From positions 1 to 36,683 of the forward strand of contig NZ_JAHLPW010000027.1 in the NCBI RefSeq assembly GCF_018918075.1: a stretch of 36,683 nucleotides of DNA, read 5' to 3'. Below the pieces are notes generated by a model, which did not search any database, was not told the origin of the DNA, and saw nothing but the letters and a program-made list of their open reading frames with translations. The position numbers and the translations under genes are program-made. Within the stretch, counting starts at the first letter, position 1. Every line of letters begins with the position of its first letter. Shown here one piece after another: positions 26,209-34,263 of the stretch. This DNA is from Virgibacillus sp. MSJ-26 (GTDB lineage Bacteria; Bacillota; Bacilli; Bacillales; Amphibacillaceae).

Positions 26209-27561
26209 TTATAGTCCTGGTAAAATTGGCGCTAATAAATATAAGACATAAACCATGCCAAGTGCAGACAACCCAGCTACAAAACCACCTACTGACCATG
26301 CTTTTAATGTTTGTGGTATAGTCAGTTTACCAAATTTATTAACTACCCAGAAACCAGAGTCATTTGGCAAGGATAATCCGATAGCACCTGCACATATCGC
26401 CAAGCCAAGTAAGACTGGTGAAACACCTAGAGCCGCTACTTGCGGTCCCAATATACTTGAAGTAGTTACTAACGCAACAGTTGCGGAACCGAGTGAAGCT
26501 CTTAAGATTTGAGAAAAGATAAAGGCAAGTAAGAATATGTGAATGTTCATACCTTGCATTATACTTATAAGATATTCACCAATTCCACTTTCATTAAGAA
26601 CGGCTCCGAATGCCCCACCAGCACCAGTAATCAATAAGATAGAGCCTGCAGAGCTAACAGCTTCATCAAACATACTTTTATAATCTCTTGCTATATATGG
26701 TTTAAGAACAATCAATGCAACAATTACACTTATAAATAATGCAACGTTTTTATCACCGATAAATGAAAAGGCCTTTGATATGATTGAACCAGGAAGAAGC
26801 GTGTCTGTAATTGTATTTCCTACAATTAAAATAATTGGAAGTCCTAACATCATAAATGAAAGACCTGTTGAAATTTCTTTTTTATAAACCTGTTTTTCAG
26901 CCTCTTCTAGTTCATTTGCTAAAGTAACCTCACCCTTTGCTTCCATTCTCTTACCAATAAACATTCCATATAAATAACCACCAATGATAGTAGCAACAAC
27001 AGCCACAATAATTCCGTAGATAATAAACAGACCAATATCCGATCCAGTATTTTCAGCAACGATTAATGGACCTGGAGTCGGAATAACAAGACTATGAGAA
27101 ACGATTAATCCCACTGCTAAGGCAGTCACGAACGTAACAGAGGCAATTTTTGTTTTCTTCGACAAGCTTTTTATTAATCCGCTTAAAATTACAAAGGCAG
27201 CATCAAAGTATACAGGTATTGAAACGGCAGTCCCCGTCAATCCAATCCCAAGTGGTGATTTTTTGGCACCAAAAACATTCAGAATGGATTGAGCAATTCG
27301 TTCAATTGCTCCTGACGCGGCTAGAAATTGTCCAAAGATAATTCCTAACCCTATTAAAATACCTACACCAGCGAGTGTGCCACCAAAACCTTCCGCAACT
27401 ATTTCCGATATGTCAGCAAGCGGAAAGCCCACCGCCAACGCAGTTAAAAATGCAACACCAATCAATGCAACAAATGGTTCTAATTTTACTTTTAATATCA
27501 AGAAAAATAGGACTAATAATGATAAAACAAAAATTCCTACCAATAAACTACCAGTAACCAT
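26209..27561 (-). CDS. GntP-family sugar-acid:H+ symporter
   Basis: The 450-aa, about 12-14 TM protein matches the gluconate permease (GntP) family. Family marks are the early GILIGLGIIFGQFLAASGAIERIA, SIPVYFDAAFVIL near 114-126, SLVIPTPGPLIVAENTG near 156-172, and the late GLSLPNDSGFWVVNKF. GntP proteins import gluconate or related aldonic acids with protons. GGGGGAG lies six bases before the ATG. It sits 21 bases after the kinase gene and 36 before the aldolase, as part of the same operon, so its substrate is presumably the acid handled by the neighbouring enzymes. Confidence 0.92.
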   Translation of the reverse strand: MVTGSLLVGIFVLSLLVLFFLILKVKLEPFVALIGVAFLTALAVGFPLADISEIVAEGFGGTLAGVGILIGLGIIFGQFLAASGAIERIAQSILNVFGAKKSPLGIGLTGTAVSIPVYFDAAFVILSGLIKSLSKKTKIASVTFVTALAVGLIVSHSLVIPTPGPLIVAENTGSDIGLFIIYGIIVAVVATIIGGYLYGMFIGKRMEAKGEVTLANELEEAEKQVYKKEISTGLSFMMLGLPIILIVGNTITDTLLPGSIISKAFSFIGDKNVALFISVIVALIVLKPYIARDYKSMFDEAVSSAGSILLITGAGGAFGAVLNESGIGEYLISIMQGMNIHIFLLAFIFSQILRASLGSATVALVTTSSILGPQVAALGVSPVLLGLAICAGAIGLSLPNDSGFWVVNKFGKLTIPQTLKAWSVGGFVAGLSALGMVYVLYLLAPILPGL

Positions 27562-27582
27562 AACTTTCTCCCCCTCTTGTAG

Positions 27583-28983
27583 TTACTCTAATTCTGATGC
27601 GATAGTGTATAAATCTTTAACCCCACCAACATTTCCCGGAAATATGACATAAGGCATGTTTGGATATTTACTTTGACTATCTGTTTCCCAAACGGGAATG
27701 CCTGGTAAAGCTTGTCCTAATATAAGTGCCTTCGTTACATTAAGAGCAGTCGTCCCCACTTCAGAAGATGTTATACCACCTTTAGCGATTATATATTTCG
27801 GCTCACAAGATAAAAGTTTTATAATCTTGGTTAGTCCATCGGAAATTTTAACGGAAAGCTCCAATTCCTTTTCTTGCATGCCTGCCCCTAAATCTAAGCG
27901 TTTTCTTTTTGTATAAATAACGCACGTTTGACCTGAATTAATGTTCATATTTAATTCGTCTATTCGAGCTTGAATTTCCTTTTCAAATTTTTCTTCATCT
28001 AGGACTAAATCGGAATTAAATTCAATTGGTTTAATTGATTCTAATTTTATTAATTCGCGAAGTTGCTGTGTTGTTTTATTAACATGTGAACCCACGATAA
28101 TAAGTCCACCTGACTCATTATTCTTCTGAATCATTTGGTCTTTTGATAATAATTCTTTGCTCGGTATATTTCCTATCACTTTTGTAAATGTTGCTGCAGT
28201 TCGAAATAGAAACTGTTTACCTTTATTAAGCGTCTCAATAAGCGCCACGGAGAAAACTTTTAAATCCTCATCTGAAATAGCATTGACAATAACTTTATTA
28301 AAATTTTTAACTTCCATTAACTCATTAACTATTTTATTAATATTTAAAGAACGTAAATCCTCAAGTTGTATCGCTACAACATCTTCACTTTTATAATCGC
28401 CTTTCGACTTTTCTTCCACATATTTTGTTAAATCGCTTTCATTAAATCCAAACGTACGATCTTGGGCAAATTCTGTTTCTGCCGCTGGGAGTAATTTATT
28501 ACCCGTTTTAACATAATGAATGTTATTTATCGTATAGCGCCCCCCCTCTTTAAAGAAAGGAATGATAATTTCCCCATCAGCCGTTTCACCAAGCGTGTTA
28601 TTAATCGTTTCTGTTTCCAGAGGGTAATGTCCACGTAATGTTGAATCCCCTCTACTAATGATGATGAATGGTTGATTTAACTCTTCTGCTATTTTCTTCA
28701 CACGATTAGCAATATCCTCATGAACTTGCTTTGTTTTTTCCTCTGAAAATGCTCTCGAATTCGTTAAGATAAAGAACATCTGCTCATCTGATTTGAAACC
28801 ATCTAGAATTGATTCTTCATCCCAATTTGTGTATACATGAATATCCTGAACCTTTTGCGTTCCAGTTGGATCATCATCGAGAACAACAATTTTATGATAG
28901 AAATCATTCATTGCCCTATCATATAACTCATTTAATTTGTTAGAGTTATAATCTGAATAATTATCAAGTATATCTAAATCCAT
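27583..28983 (-). CDS. DUF1537 four-carbon acid-sugar kinase family protein
   Basis: The 466-aa protein has the two-domain layout of the DUF1537 (OtnK/DtnK/YgbK) kinases. The N-terminal sugar-acid-binding domain carries DDDPTGTQ at 36-43 and RGDSTLRGHY at 111-120. The C-terminal nucleotide-binding domain carries GSHVNKTTQQ near 315 and KGGITSSEVG near 415. These enzymes phosphorylate sugar acids such as threonate or erythronate with ATP. The open frame extends 28 codons upstream into the dehydrogenase gene, but ATG 28983 fits the family N-terminus and has GGGAGG 11 bases before it. It starts one base after the dehydrogenase stop. Confidence 0.92.
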   Translation of the reverse strand: MDLDILDNYSDYNSNKLNELYDRAMNDFYHKIVVLDDDPTGTQKVQDIHVYTNWDEESILDGFKSDEQMFFILTNSRAFSEEKTKQVHEDIANRVKKIAEELNQPFIIISRGDSTLRGHYPLETETINNTLGETADGEIIIPFFKEGGRYTINNIHYVKTGNKLLPAAETEFAQDRTFGFNESDLTKYVEEKSKGDYKSEDVVAIQLEDLRSLNINKIVNELMEVKNFNKVIVNAISDEDLKVFSVALIETLNKGKQFLFRTAATFTKVIGNIPSKELLSKDQMIQKNNESGGLIIVGSHVNKTTQQLRELIKLESIKPIEFNSDLVLDEEKFEKEIQARIDELNMNINSGQTCVIYTKRKRLDLGAGMQEKELELSVKISDGLTKIIKLLSCEPKYIIAKGGITSSEVGTTALNVTKALILGQALPGIPVWETDSQSKYPNMPYVIFPGNVGGVKDLYTIASELE

Positions 28984-28984
28984 T

Positions 28985-29881
28985 CTAGTTTTTTCCTCCC
29001 TTTGCCGTTTGATGATTTGCCATCTTCTCGAAATAATTAAGCACAAAAGAATGATCCTTCGTAGCATTATTATTTACCATTTCTGAGTGAAAAATCTCTC
29101 GTACTTGTGTTGTAATTGGCAATGGCACGCCAATTTGACTAGCAGAATTCAGTACATTATTTAAATCTTTGAAGTTAATGTCAATTCTTCCGCCCGCTTC
29201 AAAGTTCCTCTCAATAATTTTCGGCATTTTTGCGTCCATAACCGCACTACCAGCCAAACCACCGCGAATGGCTTCATACATTTTTTTTAAATCAATACCA
29301 GATTTGCTTGCTAATACGACAGCTTCTGATAATACAGCGATGTTTGCGTTAACAATGATTTGATTTGCCAACTTAACAGTTGATCCTGCACCATTGTCAC
29401 CGACATGTATAATGTTCTCTCCAACGACTTCTAAAATCGGTAAAACTTTTTTATAATCTTTTTCTGAGCCACCAACCATAATAGCTAGTCGACCTTCAAT
29501 AGCCATAGGCTCTCCACCACTAACTGGCGCATCTAAACTGGACATATCATATTCTTGTAGTTTTTCAGAAATTGTTTTCGCATCTTCTGGTGCTACAGAA
29601 CTCATGTCTAAAATAGTTGTACCTGGCTTACCACTTTTTGCAACCCCATCAAGTGAAAACAAAACTTGTTTAACATGGTCTGCTGTTGGAAGCATGGTGA
29701 TAATAACATCTGACTTCTCAGCGATTTCTTTATTCGACTCACATGCATGGCCGCCCAATTCAACCAACTCATTAACAGCCTCTCTATTTAAATCTAATAA
29801 ATAAGTTTCAAATCCATTATTTATTAGGTGACTTGCCATAGGTTTGCCCATTATTCCCAAACCAATAAATCCAACTTTCAT
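28985..29881 (-). CDS. beta-hydroxyacid dehydrogenase (GarR/LtnD-like)
   Basis: The 298-aa NAD(P)-dependent enzyme belongs to the 3-hydroxyisobutyrate/tartronate-semialdehyde reductase family. Residues 7-12 are GLGIMG of the Rossmann fold, DAPVSGG is at 117-123, and the catalytic Lys170 lies in GSTVKLANQ. It would oxidise the hydroxyl of an imported sugar acid (threonate or similar) before phosphorylation. Two ATGs are possible; the second (29881) is chosen because GGGGG lies eight bases before it and only two before the first. It is the first gene of the operon, divergent from the gntR-type gene. Confidence 0.9.
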   Translation of the reverse strand: MKVGFIGLGIMGKPMASHLINNGFETYLLDLNREAVNELVELGGHACESNKEIAEKSDVIITMLPTADHVKQVLFSLDGVAKSGKPGTTILDMSSVAPEDAKTISEKLQEYDMSSLDAPVSGGEPMAIEGRLAIMVGGSEKDYKKVLPILEVVGENIIHVGDNGAGSTVKLANQIIVNANIAVLSEAVVLASKSGIDLKKMYEAIRGGLAGSAVMDAKMPKIIERNFEAGGRIDINFKDLNNVLNSASQIGVPLPITTQVREIFHSEMVNNNATKDHSFVLNYFEKMANHQTAKGGKN

Positions 29882-29918
29882 TATCATTACCCCCTAGTGA
29901 AAATGCTTACAATCATTA

Positions 29919-29949
29919 TTGTACACAAAAATATGTATTTTGTATACAA
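29919..29949. promoter_or_regulatory. two GntR operator-like palindromes
   Basis: TTGTACACAA (29919-29928) and TTGTATACAA (29940-29949, a perfect palindrome) lie 21 bp apart centre to centre, two helical turns. They sit in the divergent control region between the dehydrogenase and the gntR-type gene. TTGTATACAA matches the general TNGTATACNA pattern of FadR-type GntR sites. They probably govern the sugar-acid operon and perhaps the regulator itself. Confidence 0.65.
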
Positions 29950-30068
29950 TTAAGTTTTATTTGTATTAAAAAGATTATTAACAACGATTGCACCACAATA
30001 TAGAAAAATAAGGTATAATTAGATATTACGTTATCTGTTAGACTGACTGAGTAAGGTGGAGGGTTTTA

Positions 30069-30683
30069 ATGAAAAGCAATAAATTAACATTATATGATCA
30101 AACCTATGAAAAGCTTCGAGATATGATTTTTAGCGGTGAACTATCAAATGGGGAGAAATTAATAGAAACCAAATTAGCACAGCAGTTAGGAGTGAGTAGA
30201 ACTCCATTAAGAGAATCGATAAAAAGATTGGAACAAGAAAAACTAATTCAAAATAATCGAATTTCCAATCCTACCGATAAAGACTATCAAGATATTTTTG
30301 AATTACGAATATTAATAGAAAAATATGCAGTGACGAAAGCTGCTCATTTTTTCACAGAAGAAGATATCAAAGAAATCGAAGAGCTTGTCAAGATTGGATA
30401 TGAAGGAAATAACGATGATATTATGAATGCTAATAAACAATTTCACGAAAAAATTGTCCACGCTACCAAAAACAACTTAATGATTGACACCTTTAGCCAG
30501 ATGCAATCAATCGTTTATTTATTTAGAAAAACCGTTTTAAATCATAAACGACCTGGCCTAATCGATGAACACAGCAAAATAGTTACAGCAATTAAAGAAA
30601 AAGATGCAGAAAAAGCTAAACAATTAATTGAAGAACATTTACAAGCTGATTTAGAGTTTGGTTTATATTATTTAAGAACATAG
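30069..30683 (+). CDS. GntR-family (FadR/FCD) regulator
   Basis: The 204-aa protein has an N-terminal winged helix (about 8-68, with LAQQLGVSRTPLRESIKRLEQ) and a C-terminal helical FCD domain (about 72-198). His126 (QFHEKI), His168 and His190 are likely metal/ligand residues. FadR-type regulators usually repress an adjacent catabolic operon until a pathway acid binds. The gene diverges from the sugar-acid operon and shares a control region with two TTGTAYACAA palindromes. GGTGGAGG lies about six bases before the ATG, and TATAAT is present at 30013-30018. Confidence 0.92.
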   Translation: MKSNKLTLYDQTYEKLRDMIFSGELSNGEKLIETKLAQQLGVSRTPLRESIKRLEQEKLIQNNRISNPTDKDYQDIFELRILIEKYAVTKAAHFFTEEDIKEIEELVKIGYEGNNDDIMNANKQFHEKIVHATKNNLMIDTFSQMQSIVYLFRKTVLNHKRPGLIDEHSKIVTAIKEKDAEKAKQLIEEHLQADLEFGLYYLRT

Positions 30684-31125
30684 AAACCGCACGTGGCTTC
30701 TTATCATTTGCTCTTAACTATCCACATCTTTCCTTGGAGCCGCGGGGGCTCACCCCCTTATAAAAAATCCACATCAAATACACATTGGACAATCTACTCC
30801 CCCCCATATGTTTAAGCTGGGCGAAAATTATGTCAGTAAAGGCTGCATCAATGCCTATTAATTATCCAACCAACTATAAATTGTTTATAACAAAGTATGG
30901 ACTTTCGCCTAAAAAAGACACGGAACAATTAATCCTTTTTGACTTCTGATGGCATGCTAAAGCTACGACTGGTGCAACTCGCAGAGACGTTTTAAAACTA
31001 AATTCCGAATTATCTTGCACTACTCCTTTTAACTGCACACAAAAACGCAGTAACCAAATGAATATTGTCTACTGAGAAGTCTGTATTGTTTTATAAAAAA
31101 CTATCTATTAATTTACACGACATAA
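30684..31125. other. intergenic region downstream of the GntR gene
   Basis: No convincing gene. A 39-codon frame at 30830-30949 (MSVKAASMPINYPTNYKLF...) looks protein-like but has no ribosome binding site, so it may be a remnant. G/C-rich small palindromes lie near 30736-30760. Confidence 0.4.
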
Positions 31126-31781
31126 TCACTGACAAATGATTTCAATGACCTCTTCCAAGTTTGATACAACTTTATAAGCATTCTCGTTAATTTCACTTGT
31201 TGGTTCGATAAGATCAGGAACAACAATACAATTGATATTAGCGCTTTTAGCTGCGCGAAATCCGTTGACTGAATCCTCCAATACCATTGCCGTTTCAGGT
31301 GATTCGTTAGCCCGCCTGCAAGCTTCCAAAAAAATATCTGGTGCAGGTTTTCCGTTTTCAACTTCTTCACCGCTCAAGTAAAAATCAAATCTATCGGAAA
31401 GACCGGTCATATTTAAATAGCTTTTAATCGTTGACAAACTACTGGAAGAAGCGATGCAACGTTTGACGCCTTTTTCATCTAGATAATCAAGCAATTCGGA
31501 AACACCCGCCTTTATGGCTAAGCCTTCCCGGTCTAAAATCCGTTTAAAAGCCCGATTATATTCACCGATAAAGTCTGAAAAGGAGATATTACTTCCATAC
31601 TTCCCACTATAAAACTGTTCCACTCCTTTTATATCCATACCTATTGTTTGTTTATACACATCTAACGGAAAATCAATGTCATATTTACTTTTAAAAGTTT
31701 CACAGATGCCTTATATGAAATCATTTCGGTATCAAATAACAGTCCATCCATATCAAAAATTACTAACTTCAAATTTTGCAT
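31126..31781 (-). pseudogene. HAD-family phosphatase (beta-phosphoglucomutase-like), frameshifted
   Basis: The gene would encode about 217 aa. From the ATG at 31781 (GGGAG eight bases before), the first part reads LKLVIFDMDGLLFDTEMISYKAS, with the HAD nucleophile motif DxDG intact. The frame is lost near 31710 by one missing base. The remainder, DIDFPLDVYKQTIGMDIKG, runs on to SSSSLSTIKSYL, GKPAPDIFLEA and MVLEDSVNGFRAA, all the expected HAD motifs II-IV. HAD enzymes of this type dephosphorylate or isomerise small sugar phosphates. A truncated second copy lies at 36279-36528, where GAAACTTTT is in frame and shows what was lost. Confidence 0.85.
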
Positions 31782-31965
31782 AGCTTTATCTCCCATATAT
31801 TTCCATTTATTTCCATCTAGTGTTATGAAATTGTTCATAGTAAAGGATTTGGTGCAGATAGTTAAACCAATAGGAAATATAAAGAAACTTTTTCTGTTAA
31901 ATTATAGTTTATTAAGAGAACAAGTACTTCAGAATTGGAAGCAACCTTTGAACTTTTTAGATTAC
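31782..31965. other. intergenic, no feature
   Basis: AT-rich sequence between the HAD pseudogene start and the IS3 remnant. It may include eroded transposase sequence, but I see no readable motif. Confidence 0.35.
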
Positions 31966-32121
31966 TTTGAAATGTACTATGGCAGCATTATGTTCATTTG
32001 ACGAACTAAAACGCAAGATTGAAAGCTATATAGACTAGTATAATAACAAACATAAAAGCAAAAATTGGCAAGTATGAGTTTAGTACAATACCGTATACAT
32101 ACTAGCCAATTAGCTGCTTTA
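31966..32121 (+). mobile_element. remnant of an IS3-family transposase (OrfB C-terminus)
   Basis: Across two frames the plus strand reads EMYYGSIM, then DELKRKIESYID-stop-YNNK, then KLASMSLVQYRIHTSQLAA. This is the standard C-terminal end of IS3/IS150-type OrfB (EL-x-KIE-x-YI-x-YYN-NKR...SPVQYR). It has at least two frameshifts and one stop codon. No inverted ends or target duplication can be recognised. It is a dead relic next to the AAA+ operon's 3' end. Confidence 0.7.
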
Positions 32122-32137
32122 AAAAACTATTATTTAT

Positions 32138-32169
32138 GGGGGCACATGAAGTCCTGTTAATCCGCCCCC
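32138..32169 (-). terminator. possible terminator of the AAA+/radical-SAM operon
   Basis: GGGGGC (32138-32143) and GCCCCC (32164-32169) pair around a 20-base loop, 35 bases past the radical SAM stop. On the minus strand ATAAATAATAGTTTTTT follows. The U-run is late, so this is uncertain. Confidence 0.35.
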
Positions 32170-32203
32170 CTCTCCTGTCGCTTTTGTACATGGCTCTGTT
32201 CAC

Positions 32204-32827
32204 TCAACGTTTTAGTTTCACTCCGTTAAAATCCTTCAATAGACGCTTCCACACTTCAGTGGGAACCATACCGTTCGCTTCGATTGTTCCATCATCTTTC
32301 AGATAAATCTCAAGCCGGTCTGGGAATTCGCTCAGTTTATTTTCCAATGCTTTATAGCGGTCTGTTAAAAAGTGGATTCCTTGATTTGTTGAGCCAATCC
32401 AAGGGCGGACATGATCAGGGTGATCAATTTCAAAGGGACCATCCAAGAAGATGTCTGTATTAGCAAGCAGTTTCTCCGCACCCGGCTTAGCAAGTTCCTC
32501 GAGTTGCTCCCGGTAATAGCCACTGAATGTCATAACACTTAACCCGTCCTCTTGAGCTCGCTCTGCTAAAACAGACAGAGCTTCCGCCTGTTCAAAAGGT
32601 TCACCTCCAAGAAAGGTAATGCCTTCAATATCATGTTTTCTCTTACTTTCTTCTATTTGCGTCCAGATTTCCTCCACATTCGTCCGAATTCCATGGTTCG
32701 GATTCCATGTCCAAGGCACGCCGCATCCTTTACAATGGATTGGACATCCTTGTACCCAAACACAGGCGCGTTTTCCAGGGCCCTCAGACGTCGTTAACGG
32801 TAAAAATCGGTGCAGTTGTATCTTCAT
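32204..32827 (-). CDS. NrdG-like radical SAM protein (4Fe-4S)
   Basis: The 207-aa protein has the CX3CX2C cluster motif at Cys28, Cys32 and Cys35 (QGCPIHCKGC) and GGEPFEQ at 74-80, which binds S-adenosylmethionine. SGYYREQL near 102-109 resembles the NrdG-type sequence. It is of the glycyl-radical activase family, which normally makes a glycyl radical on a partner enzyme. No NrdD or other glycyl-radical enzyme is in the window; its neighbours are the AAA+/DUF1257/DUF2997/HhH genes. ATG 32827 overlaps the HhH gene's TGA (TGATG), so the pair is coupled. The TTG one codon upstream is rejected. It is the last gene of the operon. Confidence 0.88.
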   Translation of the reverse strand: MKIQLHRFLPLTTSEGPGKRACVWVQGCPIHCKGCGVPWTWNPNHGIRTNVEEIWTQIEESKRKHDIEGITFLGGEPFEQAEALSVLAERAQEDGLSVMTFSGYYREQLEELAKPGAEKLLANTDIFLDGPFEIDHPDHVRPWIGSTNQGIHFLTDRYKALENKLSEFPDRLEIYLKDDGTIEANGMVPTEVWKRLLKDFNGVKLKR

Positions 32828-33570
32828 CAATAATCTACAATCCTTCCAGCCTTGTAATTTGATTTCTTTCTATTTCTATTCATCTCTTTCATTTGATCAT
32901 TTTCTCCTTCTTCATCCGAAAATATCAAATACGGTTTAGCCCTAGCTAGAACATGGGGTTTCATATTCATTTCTCCAATGAACTGTCTGAATGAATGGAA
33001 CTTCCCGATCTCCTGACGCTTACGAATAATCTCCGCCGCTATAATGTTACTGATGGAAGGAATGGCTGCAAGTTCTTCCTTTGTCGCTTTATTGACATTA
33101 ACGACTTTTGGTCTCTCAAGTTCTGGACGCGAATCAACTGTCTTTTCTTTCAGCTTAATGGACGAAAGATCATCACGAGAAATCGTGGCAGCAGGTTGCA
33201 CAAATTCGTTTTGACCAGGTCCCCTAAACTTCAAACTATGCTGGCGAATCCTTTCTGCCCTTATTACCAAGTATTTTCTTCTGACCAGAAATGCATGTGC
33301 AATACCAATACTCCATGAGAAAAATAAAAGACCATAAGATATGTCTTCATAAAGCGTGTCACTCAGTTTAGTATCCGCAATAATAAAAACATTCATGACA
33401 ATCCCAAAGTAAATAAAACCTGCAATTAGCCATTTTAATTGCCTGGCTCTCACACCTATATGTAAAAAACTGATGAAGAAAGTAAATCCGAAGGGAACAA
33501 ACAGCCAAATCATCCATATTGAGTTAGCCATTTCCCATTTACGACCCAATGGCGTAATTGATTTCGACAT
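32827..33570 (-). CDS. membrane protein with helix-hairpin-helix domain
   Basis: The 247-aa product has three TM helices in its N-terminal part (about 17-40, 46-64, 75-97). A basic linker follows, then a ComEA-like helix-hairpin-helix domain at about 157-217 (VNVNKATKEELAAIPSISN, then RQEIGKFHSFRQFIG). Such domains bind DNA or mediate protein contacts, so it may anchor the operon's products to the membrane. AAGGGAAG lies before the ATG, which starts six bases after the DUF2997 stop. The last 30 residues are basic. No characterised homologue is known to me. Confidence 0.78.
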   Translation of the reverse strand: MSKSITPLGRKWEMANSIWMIWLFVPFGFTFFISFLHIGVRARQLKWLIAGFIYFGIVMNVFIIADTKLSDTLYEDISYGLLFFSWSIGIAHAFLVRRKYLVIRAERIRQHSLKFRGPGQNEFVQPAATISRDDLSSIKLKEKTVDSRPELERPKVVNVNKATKEELAAIPSISNIIAAEIIRKRQEIGKFHSFRQFIGEMNMKPHVLARAKPYLIFSDEEGENDQMKEMNRNRKKSNYKAGRIVDY

Positions 33571-33576
33571 AACTAT

Positions 33577-33786
33577 CTACTTCCCTTTCAATTCTTGGCG
33601 TTGGTTGATCTGTTGCCTACTTTGTGCTCTTAAATACTCCTCTGTAAATTCGGAATCCACAGTAACAGAATCTGTAATCTGTTCAACAATATCGATATAA
33701 TCCAAACACTCTTCATCATGCATGCCAAGTGTTTTCGCATGAATTTCTCCCGCAGGCGTAATTTCAATTCGTATTTTTTTACTCAT
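33577..33786 (-). CDS. DUF2997 protein
   Basis: The 69-aa protein fits DUF2997: KKIRIEITPAGEIHAKTLGMHDEECLDYIDIVEQ. The family is short, occurs beside DUF1257 and AAA+ genes in several bacterial lineages, and has no known function. Here it overlaps the end of the DUF1257 gene by eight bases and is followed after six bases by the HhH gene. AAGGAG lies ten bases before the ATG. Confidence 0.82.
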   Translation of the reverse strand: MSKKIRIEITPAGEIHAKTLGMHDEECLDYIDIVEQITDSVTVDSEFTEEYLRAQSRQQINQRQELKGK

Positions 33787-34240
33787 AATTTAAATTCTCC
33801 TTCACTTGAAAAGTCAAGACAATCGTTTCATCCTCATTGGTTGTTTCAGTTTCAAGTTGGAGTCCTTCTTGTTCTGCACGTTGCAGTAATTTTTCGTATG
33901 TATCCTTTTGAACAATATGTGTATACTCTTTCTGAATCTCTTTTAAAAATTCCGTCGCGTCATCAGTCGACACATTCTCACTGAATATACTGCTTAATGT
34001 CCCATCTTCCTGTTTTTGAAAGGCAAGTTGAACATCGCCTAAAGATGATTGAAAAGACTCATTGTCGAGCATAACATCACAGCCATAATTTTTTAATGCC
34101 CTTTCTAAAATGCTTTCATCCTTCATATTCGTATCTATCCGGTAAAAGGTCCCCTCTTCCAACTTTTCCTGCAGTGCATAAGAAACAGCTGAAGACGACA
34201 CCGCAATGGCCGCTGAAACCAAGACCGCCGATAAACTCAT
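33779..34240 (-). CDS. DUF1257 (Ycf35-like) protein
   Basis: The 153-aa product starts with a hydrophobic stretch (MSLSAVLVSAAIAVSSSAVSY) followed by the DUF1257 part: FYRIDTNMKDESILERALKNYGCDV near 33-57, then a mixed alpha/beta C-terminus. DUF1257 includes the plastid/cyanobacterial Ycf35; its function is unknown. The open frame extends eight codons upstream, but ATG 34240 is chosen because GGGGAGGAG lies just before it. It starts 23 bases past the AAA+ stop and overlaps the DUF2997 gene. Confidence 0.75.
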   Translation of the reverse strand: MSLSAVLVSAAIAVSSSAVSYALQEKLEEGTFYRIDTNMKDESILERALKNYGCDVMLDNESFQSSLGDVQLAFQKQEDGTLSSIFSENVSTDDATEFLKEIQKEYTHIVQKDTYEKLLQRAEQEGLQLETETTNEDETIVLTFQVKENLNYE

Positions 34241-34263
34241 ATGAATCTCCTCCCCTTCATTCA

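Noticed and set aside
30830..30949. 39-codon frame MSVKAASMPINYPTNYKLF...
   Set aside because: Protein-like but no ribosome binding site or family. It may be a remnant.
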